Part shown: positions 1-6,522 of the stretch, in pieces
Numbering within the stretch: position 1 is the stretch's first letter
Layout: the number at the start of each line of letters is the position of its first letter
Source: an uncultured Nitrosomonadales bacterium
Lineage (GTDB): Bacteria; Pseudomonadota; Gammaproteobacteria; Burkholderiales; Gallionellaceae
Direction of reading: 5' to 3'
DNA length: 8,099 nt
Assembly: GCA_903934275.1 (NCBI GenBank)
Contig: CAIZNF010000495.1
Coordinates: 1 to 8,099, forward strand
Translations under genes and position numbers: made by a program
Notes under the pieces: generated by a model
The model's database searches: none
The model's input: only the letters and a program-made list of their open reading frames with translations
Told to the model about the DNA's origin: nothing

Positions 1-110
1 ACATCGACGTTGCCCGCGTCGACGGCATGACTGCGGTGCATCTCGCGCAACTGCCGGGTACGCCCAAGGTTATCTACGAGTTGATCATGCTCGGGCAGGA
101 GGAAGCCTGA
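1..110 (+). CDS. C-terminal end of an unidentified protein (5' truncated by window edge)
   Basis: An open frame enters from the left edge (first whole codon at 3) and ends at TGA 108-110. The visible 35 residues include DGMTAVHLAQ and PGTPKVIYELIML and end in GQEEA. I do not recognise the family. The tail does not look like the CdsA C-terminus, which is the protein most often encoded just before dxr in related bacteria. The codon use (GC-rich third positions) looks like genuine coding sequence. Its stop lies in the same frame as the next ORF, 33 bases upstream of that ORF's GTG, so the two could be cotranscribed. Calling it a real gene end is an inference from the open frame and codon composition only. 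Confidence 0.5.
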   Translation, partial: IDVARVDGMTAVHLAQLPGTPKVIYELIMLGQEEA

Positions 111-143
111 GTTGGCCGTCGGTGCGGCAACGAAGGCAGAAGG

Positions 144-680
144 GTGAGACTCTACCTCGCCGGCCCGGACGTGTTCCGGCCCGATGCGATCGCATGGGCC
201 GCACGGATGCGCGAACTGTATAAGGCCAAGGGTTACAGCGACGAATGGATCGAAAAACGCGTGCGCGGCATCGCTATCCGGGATGAGTTAACCAATGAAT
301 GGAAAAAACGCTGTGTGAAAGAACAGCGCGAATACTCCATCCTCACCGCTGAAATTAGCCGCGCCACGTTCGGCATGACTCCAGCCGAGTATAAGGCATT
401 CAAAAGCCTCGACAAACCGGCGGACAATTTGCGCGATCACATGAACGATCTGGAGTTGATCTTTACCATGCTGGGCGAAGCATCCACCACCGAAATTGCG
501 CGTAATAAAGATGCGCAGGGCTACGTCGAAAACCGTAGTGCTGCTTTGGAAGGCGGATCAGTGGCAGGGCGTGCGCGGCGCGATCTGGAGAAAAAATCTG
601 GGAAACGCATTGCCAGCAAAGAAAACTATAAGCAACTCCCCGAAGCGGCGGCGCGCAAAAGGGTGAAGAAGGTTTCATGA
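144..680 (+). CDS. Chimeric ORF: nucleoside 2-deoxyribosyltransferase-like N-terminus joined to DinD/BRO-family C-terminal half
   Basis: This 178-residue ORF starts at GTG 144, with AGAAGG directly upstream; no other start exists between it and the in-frame stop at 108-110. Residues 1-22, with [12 protein letters not shown] near the start, match the nucleotide-binding N-terminus of nucleoside 2-deoxyribosyltransferases. The catalytic part of that family is absent. From about residue 25 the sequence becomes the C-terminal half of proteins annotated as DinD, BRO-family or phage-antirepressor-like: [50 protein letters not shown] and [19 protein letters not shown]. Full-length relatives run to roughly 270-290 residues and begin with a DNA-binding Bro-N domain, which is missing here. 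The simplest reading is a deletion or recombination that fused two truncated genes and happened to stay in frame. It may be a decaying remnant or a translated chimera; no enzymatic function is expected. It ends 19 bases before dxr. The family identifications come from remembered motifs, not from a search. Confidence 0.75.
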   Translation: MRLYLAGPDVFRPDAIAWAARMRELYKAKGYSDEWIEKRVRGIAIRDELTNEWKKRCVKEQREYSILTAEISRATFGMTPAEYKAFKSLDKPADNLRDHMNDLELIFTMLGEASTTEIARNKDAQGYVENRSAALEGGSVAGRARRDLEKKSGKRIASKENYKQLPEAAARKRVKKVS

Positions 681-699
681 AACATTCGAGAAAAAAAAT

Positions 700-1881
700 A
701 TGCAACATCTGACCATCCTCGGCGCTACCGGCAGTATCGGCACCAACACGCTGGACGTGGTGGCGCGCCATCCCGGTAAATTTAAAATCGTTGCTTTGAC
801 TGCAAACAGTAAGGCAGATTTATTGTTTCGCCAATGCCAGCAATTCAAGCCGCATTATGCGGTGCTGCTGGATGAGGATGCCGCCACACTGTTGCGGCAA
901 TGGGTGCGCGAAGCCGGTTTAACCACCGAGGTATTGAGCGGTGCGGCGGCGCTGGAACAGGTTTCCGTTCTGCCGGAAGTCGATACGGTAATGGCCGCTA
1001 TTGTCGGTGCGGCAGGCCTGAGGCCGACTCTGGCAGCGGCGCGCGCCGGTAAGAAGATTTTGCTGGCGAACAAGGAAACGCTGGTGATGGCGGGCAACGT
1101 GTTCATGGATGCGGTGCGCGCCAGCGGCTCTGTGTTGTTGCCTATCGACAGTGAACATAACGCGATTTTTCAGGCGCTACCGCGTGGCTACAACGGTGAC
1201 CTGGCGGGCAACGGCGTGCGGCGCATCCTGCTTACCGCTTCAGGCGGGCCGTTCCGCAACACGCCGCTCGGCGAGTTGCAAAATGTTACGCCGGAACAAG
1301 CCTGTGCGCATCCCAATTGGGTGATGGGGCGCAAGATTTCGGTGGACTCGGCCAGTATGATGAACAAAGGGCTTGAAGTCATTGAGGCGCACTGGTTGTT
1401 CAATGCGAGCGCAGACGATATCCAGGTGGTAGTGCATCCGCAGAGCGTAATTCATTCGCTGGTTGAGTACATGGATGGCTCGGTTTTGGCGCAACTCGGC
1501 AATCCCGATATGCGCACGCCGATTGCTTACGGTCTGGCTTACCCGGAGCGCATTGATGCCGGGGTGAAGCCGCTGGATTTGTTCAAGGTGGCGACACTGA
1601 ATTTTGCTGAGCCTGACTTCGGGCGCTTCCCTTGTTTGGCGTTAGCCTATCAGGCATTGCGTGCGGCGGGTTCTGCACCGGCGATATTGAACGCGGCAAA
1701 CGAAGTGGCGGTGGCGGCCTTTCTCGATAAGCAAATTTCTTTTCTGTCGATACCTTGTATTATTGGGGCGGTGCTCGACACGCTGCCGGTGAATGCGGTC
1801 GGCAGTTTGGAGGATGTGCTAAGTGCGGATGACGAAGCACGCCGTGCCGCACAACAACAAATCCAGTCGTTAAGTCGGTAG
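700..1881 (+). CDS. dxr: 1-deoxy-D-xylulose 5-phosphate reductoisomerase
   Basis: This cytosolic enzyme of the MEP isoprenoid pathway converts 1-deoxy-D-xylulose 5-phosphate to 2-C-methyl-D-erythritol 4-phosphate with NADPH and a divalent metal. The 393 residues match the usual length of about 400. Visible motifs are GATGSIG (residues 8-14, NADPH loop), [12 protein letters not shown] (121-132), [10 protein letters not shown] (149-158, with metal ligands Asp150 and Glu152), TASGGPFR (179-186, the substrate-gripping Ser region) and [18 protein letters not shown] (217-234, with Lys223 and the third metal ligand Glu226). [16 protein letters not shown] and [12 protein letters not shown] follow in the C-terminal part. 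All key residues are present, so it should be active. The ATG at 700 puts the Rossmann glycine loop at the expected distance; the only Shine-Dalgarno candidate is a weak GAG at 688-690, ahead of an A-rich run. The stop TAG (1879-1881) abuts the palindromic element that follows. Confidence 0.98.
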   Translation: MQHLTILGATGSIGTNTLDVVARHPGKFKIVALTANSKADLLFRQCQQFKPHYAVLLDEDAATLLRQWVREAGLTTEVLSGAAALEQVSVLPEVDTVMAAIVGAAGLRPTLAAARAGKKILLANKETLVMAGNVFMDAVRASGSVLLPIDSEHNAIFQALPRGYNGDLAGNGVRRILLTASGGPFRNTPLGELQNVTPEQACAHPNWVMGRKISVDSASMMNKGLEVIEAHWLFNASADDIQVVVHPQSVIHSLVEYMDGSVLAQLGNPDMRTPIAYGLAYPERIDAGVKPLDLFKVATLNFAEPDFGRFPCLALAYQALRAAGSAPAILNAANEVAVAAFLDKQISFLSIPCIIGAVLDTLPVNAVGSLEDVLSADDEARRAAQQQIQSLSR

Positions 1882-2021
1882 GGGGCTTCTATAAATTCAA
1901 AATACTAGGCGAGACAAGGCGCGAGTAAAAAATTGCGACGACGCATATGTTTGATATGTTAGGAGTAATTTTTTATGAGCAACGCAGTATCGTGACGGAG
2001 TTTGGATTTATAGATGTTCCC
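1881..2021. repeat. MITE-like near-palindromic element between dxr and rseP
   Basis: The dxr-rseP gap is dominated by an imperfect palindrome centred near 1951. The core ends are perfect 9-base inverted repeats, TCTATAAAT (1888-1896) and ATTTATAGA (2006-2014). Extended to 1881-1896 and 2006-2021, they match at 13 of 16 positions and end in GGG/CCC. Inside lie a second perfect inverted pair, TAAAAAATT (1926-1934) and AATTTTTTA (1967-1975), and a central CATAT-GTTTG-ATATG hairpin (1944-1958). The arms also carry GGCGAG/GCGCGAG-type motifs. No transposase or ORF lies inside, so it looks like a non-autonomous mobile element or a dispersed intergenic palindrome. As RNA it would fold into a long hairpin between dxr and rseP and could reduce read-through or stabilise the dxr mRNA end. 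I see only one copy in the window, so its repeated nature is inferred. The remaining bases up to 2069 contain no clear gene or promoter. Confidence 0.7.
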
Positions 2022-2069
2022 GGTAGTTAAATAAACCCATGTAGCGGACAACGAAAACCAACAACTAAT

Positions 2070-3425
2070 ATGACTACCTTATTTGCATTTATTGGCGCAA
2101 TCGCGTTGTTGGTGGTATTCCATGAACTCGGACACTATTGGGTGGCGCGTCGCTGTGGTGTAAGGGTGCTGCGTTTTTCGGTAGGTTTTGGTAAGGTGAT
2201 CTACAGCAAACGCTTCGCTGGCAGCGATACCGAATGGGTGATTTCCGCAATTCCGTTGGGCGGCTACGTCAAGATGCTGGATGAGCGCGAAGACGAAGTT
2301 GCCCCGACAGACCTGAAATATGCTTTCAATAGCCAGCCGGTGTTACAGCGTATGGCGATTGTCGTGGCCGGACCGCTGGCGAATTTTCTGTTGGCCATTG
2401 TGTTGTACTGGGCGTTGTTTGTGTACGGTGTGCCGGGGTTAAAGCCGGTGCTGGGGGATGTGCGGCCAGCCTCGCCGGCGGCTATTGCGCAACTTCAAGC
2501 AGGCGAAACCATTCTCAGCATCAACGGTGAGGTGGTTCCGAGCTGGCAGGAGTTGCGCTGGATGTTGCTGGAGCTAGCTCTTCGACAAGGCGAAGTCAAG
2601 ATCGAAGCGCGCAGCGTGCAGGGCGGACAGCTTTTTCATCTGCTTGACATAAGCGGGTTGGAAGCAAAAGATTTGGATGGCGAATTTCTCGATAAACTTG
2701 GGCTGAGTCTTTATAGGCCAGTCATTCTGCCGGTTATCGGCAAGGTTGCCGAAAGCAGTGTGGCGCAACGTGCCGGATTGCAGGAGGGGGATCGTATCCT
2801 GCGCGTCAATGATACAACCGTACAGCGTTGGCTCGAAGTGGTGGAAATGGTGCGTATCCATCCCGGGCAAACTATGCGGTTTGATATACAGCGCGGCGAG
2901 ATGGTGTCGAGCATATCGGTGGTTCCGCAGGCTGTTGCCGAATCAGGCAATACAGTGGGTAAAATTGGGGCGGCCCCACAGGTAGATAATGCAGCGTGGC
3001 AAGCGATGTTCGCAGAGGTAAGTTATGGCCCGTTTGAGGCGCTTGTCCGGTCTTTGCGCAAGACTTGGGAAACCGCTATTATCAGCCTGAAAATGCTAGG
3101 TAAGATGGTGATGGGCGAGATTTCGATGAAGAATTTGAGCGGTCCGATTACCATCGCCGACTATGCCGGACAGTCTGCCGAAATGGGTGTGGCGGCGTAC
3201 CTTGGCTTTCTGGCATTAATCAGCGTCAGCCTCGGAGTGTTGAATTTATTGCCAATTCCTTTATTGGATGGCGGACATTTGTTGTATTATGCTGCCGAAT
3301 TGGCTAAGGGTAGCCCGGTTTCCGAGCAGGTTTGGGAAATCGGACAGAAGATCGGCATCGCGCTGCTAGGCATGCTGATGGCCTTTGCTATGTATAACGA
3401 TATTAATCGCTTAATCTCTGGTTGA
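2070..3425 (+). CDS. rseP: RseP site-2 zinc metalloprotease (sigma-E pathway)
   Basis: This inner-membrane intramembrane protease cleaves the anti-sigma factor RseA after DegS in the envelope-stress response, and trims leftover signal peptides. Within 451 residues, the typical size, the M50 zinc motif HELGH (18-22) sits in the first membrane segment. GYVKML (65-70) is the membrane-reentrant region. NSQPVLQRMAIVVAGPLANFLLA (87-109) leads into the second membrane segment. Two PDZ domains follow at about 125-195 and 220-288, the second containing AGLQEGDRIL. NLLPIPLLDGGH (392-403) supplies the third zinc ligand, Asp400, in the LDG motif of the third segment. A last membrane segment lies at about 425-444. 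All catalytic residues are intact. The ATG at 2070 places HELGH at its usual depth, but the upstream bases (ACAACTAAT) offer no recognisable Shine-Dalgarno. The stop is three bases before bamA. Its substrate RseA is not in the window. Confidence 0.97.
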   Translation: MTTLFAFIGAIALLVVFHELGHYWVARRCGVRVLRFSVGFGKVIYSKRFAGSDTEWVISAIPLGGYVKMLDEREDEVAPTDLKYAFNSQPVLQRMAIVVAGPLANFLLAIVLYWALFVYGVPGLKPVLGDVRPASPAAIAQLQAGETILSINGEVVPSWQELRWMLLELALRQGEVKIEARSVQGGQLFHLLDISGLEAKDLDGEFLDKLGLSLYRPVILPVIGKVAESSVAQRAGLQEGDRILRVNDTTVQRWLEVVEMVRIHPGQTMRFDIQRGEMVSSISVVPQAVAESGNTVGKIGAAPQVDNAAWQAMFAEVSYGPFEALVRSLRKTWETAIISLKMLGKMVMGEISMKNLSGPITIADYAGQSAEMGVAAYLGFLALISVSLGVLNLLPIPLLDGGHLLYYAAELAKGSPVSEQVWEIGQKIGIALLGMLMAFAMYNDINRLISG

Positions 3426-3428
3426 AAT

Positions 3429-5702
3429 ATGAAACTAATAAAACTGGTTGGACTGATTTATCTACTCTGCTTATCCCCCGCTTGGGCTATCGATCCGTTT
3501 GTCGTAAAGGACATTCGCGTTGAAGGCATTCAACGCACCGAAGCCGGCACGGTGTTCAGTTATCTGCCCATCAAGGTTGGAGACACTATGGACGATCAAA
3601 AGGCCGCTGCGGCGATCCGCGCCTTGTATGCCACAGGGTTCTTCAAGGATGTGAGCCTGGAAGTCGAGCAGGGGGTGTTGATTGTGCTGGTGCGCGAACG
3701 CCCTTCAATAGCCAGCATCGAAATCAATGGTACGAAAGATTTCCCCAAGGATCAACTTAAAGAAAATATGAAATATGCGGGGTTGGCCGAAGCGCGCATA
3801 TTCGACAAAGGCGCGCTGGACAAGGCCACTCAAGAGCTGAAACGCCAGTATGTGGCGCGCGGCAAATACGGTGTGAGCGTGACAACCACCGTCGCGGAAT
3901 TGGAGCGCAATCGCGTCGGCATCGTATTCAATGTGGCTGAAGGCGAAGTCTCCAAGATTAAGCAAATCAACCTGGTCGGCAATCATGACTATAAAGAAGA
4001 TGAGTTGCTGGGTATGATGAAACTTAGCACGCCGGACTGGATGAGCTGGTTTAGCAAGGATGATCAATATTCCAAGCAAAAATTATCTGCCGACATGGAG
4101 GCCATGCGCTCGTTTTATATGGATAGCGGTTATCTGGAATTCAATATCGACTCCACGCAGGTATCCATCACACCGGACAAAAAAGATATTTACATCACCA
4201 TCAATATTACCGAGGGTGCGAAGTACACCATCTCCAAGGTTGGCGTTGCGGGTAATACGTTAATACCCAAAGAGGAGGTTGAGAAGCTCATTCAGGTGAA
4301 AGCGGGCGACACCTTTTCGCGCAAAGCATTGACCGAGACCAGCAAGAAAATTGGTGACCGTTTGGGTCAAGAAGGCTACGCCTTTGCCAACGTGAACGCG
4401 ATTCCCGAGCTGAATAAGGAAAAACACCAAGTAGCCTTCAGCTTTATGGTTGACCCCGGACAACGCGTGTATGTGCGCCGCATCAATATCGCGGGCAACG
4501 ACAAAACGCGTGACGAGGTCATTCGCCGCGAATTTCGCCAGATAGAAGGCGCGTGGTTTGATACGGAAAAAATTAAAAAATCCAAGCAACGCGTGGACAA
4601 GTTGGATTTTTTCTCAGAAGTTAATGTGGAGACACCCCCCGTGCAGGGTACTGTGGATCAAATGGATGTGAGCATATCTGTAAAGGAAAAATCCACGGGT
4701 TCATTTTCTGTGGGCGCGGGTTTTTCCCAAGGCGAAGGGATAACGCTGACGGCCGGTATTAAACAGGCCAATTTATTTGGTAGTGGCAACCATATTGAAA
4801 CGCAAATCAATACCAGTAAGGTTAATCAGGTTTATTCGCTCTCTTTCACCGATCCGTATTTCACTGACGAGGGCGTAAGCCGCGGTTTTGACATTTACAA
4901 GCGTGACACTGATTCGAGCAGCACAGCGGTGAGCGAATATTCGTCCCACACTTATGGCGGCGGTGTGCGTTTCGGTGTGCCGACAGGCGAAGATGAGTCG
5001 ATAAATTTCGGCGTGGCGTTCGAGAGCACCAAATTGGGGTTATTTGCAAATCCTTCGACGCGCTTGTTGCAGTACGTCAACACCTTCGGTATATCCAACA
5101 AAAATTTAATAGGGACAATTGGCTGGGGCAGGGACAGCAGAGACAGCGCAATTTATACTACAGAGGGCACGGTGCAGCGCGCGAATGCCGAAATTGCTCT
5201 GCCAGTGTTTGATATGCGCTATTACAAGTTGAATTATCAGCATCAGCGTTTTTATCCGGTGAGCAGCGATATCACTTTGTTGTTGAATGGCGAGGCTGGC
5301 GTTGGGGGCGGTTATGGTGGCAAGCCATTACCGTTTTTCAAGAACTTTTATGCTGGCGGCTCAGGTTCTGTGCGTGGGTACGAAAGCAGTTCTCTTGGCC
5401 CGCGTGATGTCAACAGCCAAATAATGGGTGGCAGAAAGCGCTTGGTCGGTAATATGGAGTTTCTGATGCCGGTTCCGGGTATCAAGGAAAAATCAGTGCG
5501 TTTGAGCGGATTTGTCGATGCGGGGGCGATCTATGGTTCCGGTGATCTGCCGGGCAGCGCCGGATGGCGTTTTTCTACCGGTGTGGCAGCCATCTGGGTA
5601 TCTCCGATGGGACCGATCAAACTCAGCTATGCAGTGCCGCTCAACAAGCAGCCGGTGGATAAGCTGCAGAGAGTGCAGTTCAGTATGGGTTCGATGTTCT
5701 GA
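3429..5702 (+). CDS. bamA: BamA outer-membrane protein assembly factor (Omp85)
   Basis: BamA is the central, essential subunit of the BAM complex that folds beta-barrel proteins into the outer membrane. The 757 residues start with a signal peptide (1-20, cleavage predicted after AWA). Five POTRA domains follow at about 24-91, 92-172, 175-263, 266-343 and 346-419; each opens with a V/I-x-x-I/V-x-V/I-x-G-N type strand such as IRVEGIQ, INLVGNHD, VGVAGN and INIAGND. From about 423 a 16-stranded barrel is expected: FSVGAGFSQGEG, an aromatic-rich strand series, the conserved loop-6 VRGYE (648-652, with Arg649) and a C-terminal strand ending in Phe, QFSMGSMF. The domain set and length are complete. 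It begins three bases after rseP with only a poor Shine-Dalgarno, so translational coupling to rseP is likely. No convincing Rho-independent terminator follows the stop; TGGCTAAGCCA (5719-5729) is a short palindrome without a T-run. Confidence 0.98.
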   Translation: MKLIKLVGLIYLLCLSPAWAIDPFVVKDIRVEGIQRTEAGTVFSYLPIKVGDTMDDQKAAAAIRALYATGFFKDVSLEVEQGVLIVLVRERPSIASIEINGTKDFPKDQLKENMKYAGLAEARIFDKGALDKATQELKRQYVARGKYGVSVTTTVAELERNRVGIVFNVAEGEVSKIKQINLVGNHDYKEDELLGMMKLSTPDWMSWFSKDDQYSKQKLSADMEAMRSFYMDSGYLEFNIDSTQVSITPDKKDIYITINITEGAKYTISKVGVAGNTLIPKEEVEKLIQVKAGDTFSRKALTETSKKIGDRLGQEGYAFANVNAIPELNKEKHQVAFSFMVDPGQRVYVRRINIAGNDKTRDEVIRREFRQIEGAWFDTEKIKKSKQRVDKLDFFSEVNVETPPVQGTVDQMDVSISVKEKSTGSFSVGAGFSQGEGITLTAGIKQANLFGSGNHIETQINTSKVNQVYSLSFTDPYFTDEGVSRGFDIYKRDTDSSSTAVSEYSSHTYGGGVRFGVPTGEDESINFGVAFESTKLGLFANPSTRLLQYVNTFGISNKNLIGTIGWGRDSRDSAIYTTEGTVQRANAEIALPVFDMRYYKLNYQHQRFYPVSSDITLLLNGEAGVGGGYGGKPLPFFKNFYAGGSGSVRGYESSSLGPRDVNSQIMGGRKRLVGNMEFLMPVPGIKEKSVRLSGFVDAGAIYGSGDLPGSAGWRFSTGVAAIWVSPMGPIKLSYAVPLNKQPVDKLQRVQFSMGSMF

Positions 5703-5767
5703 TAGAACTACTAAGTATTGGCTAAGCCAGCAAAGAACGCCGGCAAGCCATTGCTTATGATGAAACA

Positions 5768-5868
5768 GCTAGTGTAGTGTTGCACGCTAATGGAACTTTG
5801 CAAACACAGTATCCATGCGGGTTACATGCCGGTTATAAGCTCCATCAAGAACGCACCACTACACTAGC
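5768..5868. repeat. Second palindromic element (about 101 bases) between bamA and skp
   Basis: The bamA-skp gap holds an inverted repeat whose arms, GCTAGTGTAGTGTTGC (5768-5783) and GCACCACTACACTAGC (5853-5868), are complementary at 15 of 16 positions, 12 of them contiguous. A nested pair, ATGGAACTT (5790-5798) and AAGCTCCAT (5837-5845), matches at 8 of 9 positions about the same centre near 5818. The element therefore folds as a long interrupted hairpin. It has no ORF of substance and its ends differ from those of the element between dxr and rseP, so it belongs to a separate family. It may be a MITE-like remnant or a large RNA or DNA hairpin that insulates bamA from skp. Flanking duplications are not clear. 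Repetition elsewhere in the genome cannot be judged from this window. Confidence 0.65.
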
Positions 5869-5889
5869 CATTCGACAGGGATGAAAAAA

Positions 5890-5917
5890 ACATCATCCAG
5901 GTCACTGGTTATGATGT
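5890..5917. other. Bulged hairpin upstream of skp, with A-run on its left
   Basis: ACATCAT (5890-5896) and CCAG (5897-5900) pair with ATGATGT (5911-5917) and CTGG (5905-5908) around a GTCA loop, with a two-base TT bulge: 11 base pairs in total. Seven A residues end at 5890, directly on the left flank. Read on the minus strand, this is a hairpin followed by a run of seven T, the form of an intrinsic terminator, but no minus-strand gene is visible. On the plus strand it could be a leader hairpin or an operator-like palindrome ahead of skp. The structure is seen directly; its role is unknown. Confidence 0.45.
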
Positions 5918-5985
5918 GCGATTCCATTGACCAATCCATAGCGAATGCGTAACTTTTGACGTAAGGCTGGAATAGGAAATACGTA

Positions 5986-6510
5986 ATGAAGACGACAATT
6001 AAAGCAGGCCTGTTGGTTGTGTTGTTGAGTGCATGGCCGGTGCAGGCGGCAGATTTTAAGGTGGGCGTTGTGGACACCGAGCGTGTGTTGCGCGAGTCCG
6101 CACCGGCAGTGAAAGCCGAGAAAAAAATTGAAAAAGAATTTTCCGGGCGTGATCAGGAAATCAAGAAACTGATGAAGCAGGCAAAAGAATTGCAAGCTTT
6201 GCTGGAGAAAGATGGCGGCGCGTTGTCGGATGCCGATCACCGCAACAAGGAGCGTGAGCTGATTGCGCTGAACGTGAATTTGCAGCGCATGCAGCGTGAG
6301 TTTCGCGAAGATTTAAATTTGCGCAAGAACGAAGAATTAGCCATCGTGCTGGAGCAAGCCAACAAGGCAATCCAGGCGATTGCAGAAACAGAGAAATATG
6401 ATCTGATTCTGCAGGAGGTCGTGTATCGCAATCCAAAAATAGACATCACCGATAAGGTGACCAAGTATCTCGCCGGCGAGAAAACTGACAACGGCAAGGG
6501 CAGCAAATAA
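5986..6510 (+). CDS. skp: Skp/OmpH periplasmic outer-membrane-protein chaperone
   Basis: Skp is a periplasmic holdase that trims into a jellyfish-shaped trimer and carries unfolded outer-membrane proteins from the Sec translocon towards BamA. Of 174 residues, 1-21 form a Sec signal peptide (hydrophobic GLLVVLLSAW, cleavage after VQA). The mature protein opens with FKVGVVDTERVL, the conserved first strand and helix of the OmpH family. A long charged, Lys/Glu-rich helical region (about 40-135) forms the tentacles. The ending YDLILQEVVYRNPKIDITDKVTKYL is the typical body segment. The length is normal for the family. The start at 5986 has a good Shine-Dalgarno, AGGA (5974-5977), eight bases upstream, unlike most genes here, which suggests independent translation initiation after the preceding gap. 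It lies between bamA and lpxD, as in many proteobacteria. Confidence 0.95.
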   Translation: MKTTIKAGLLVVLLSAWPVQAADFKVGVVDTERVLRESAPAVKAEKKIEKEFSGRDQEIKKLMKQAKELQALLEKDGGALSDADHRNKERELIALNVNLQRMQREFREDLNLRKNEELAIVLEQANKAIQAIAETEKYDLILQEVVYRNPKIDITDKVTKYLAGEKTDNGKGSK

Positions 6511-6522
6511 GCTGCACGCAGG

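Noticed and set aside
463..771. Minus-strand open frame of 102 codons across the chimeric ORF/dxr junction
   Set aside because: It is antisense to well-supported coding sequence on both sides and has no recognisable motif; treated as a shadow frame.
2002..2032. Possible promoter for rseP: TTGGAT with TAGTTA or TTAAAT
   Set aside because: Each box matches the consensus poorly (about 3 of 6), and the TTGGAT overlaps the element's inverted repeat arm.
5719..5750. Possible terminator after bamA (TGGCTAAGCCA and a downstream AGCCA)
   Set aside because: The palindrome leaves no room for a proper loop at its longest pairing, and no T-run follows.
5790..5867. 25-codon ORF starting MELCKHSIHAG inside the bamA-skp palindrome
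   Set aside because: It has no Shine-Dalgarno, lies wholly within the inverted repeat and has no recognisable protein motif; an open frame of this length is expected by chance.
5927..5955. Possible sigma-70 promoter for skp: TTGACC, 17-base spacer, TAACTT
   Set aside because: The -35 is good (5 of 6) but the -10 matches only 3 of 6 positions; too weak to annotate without a mapped start.
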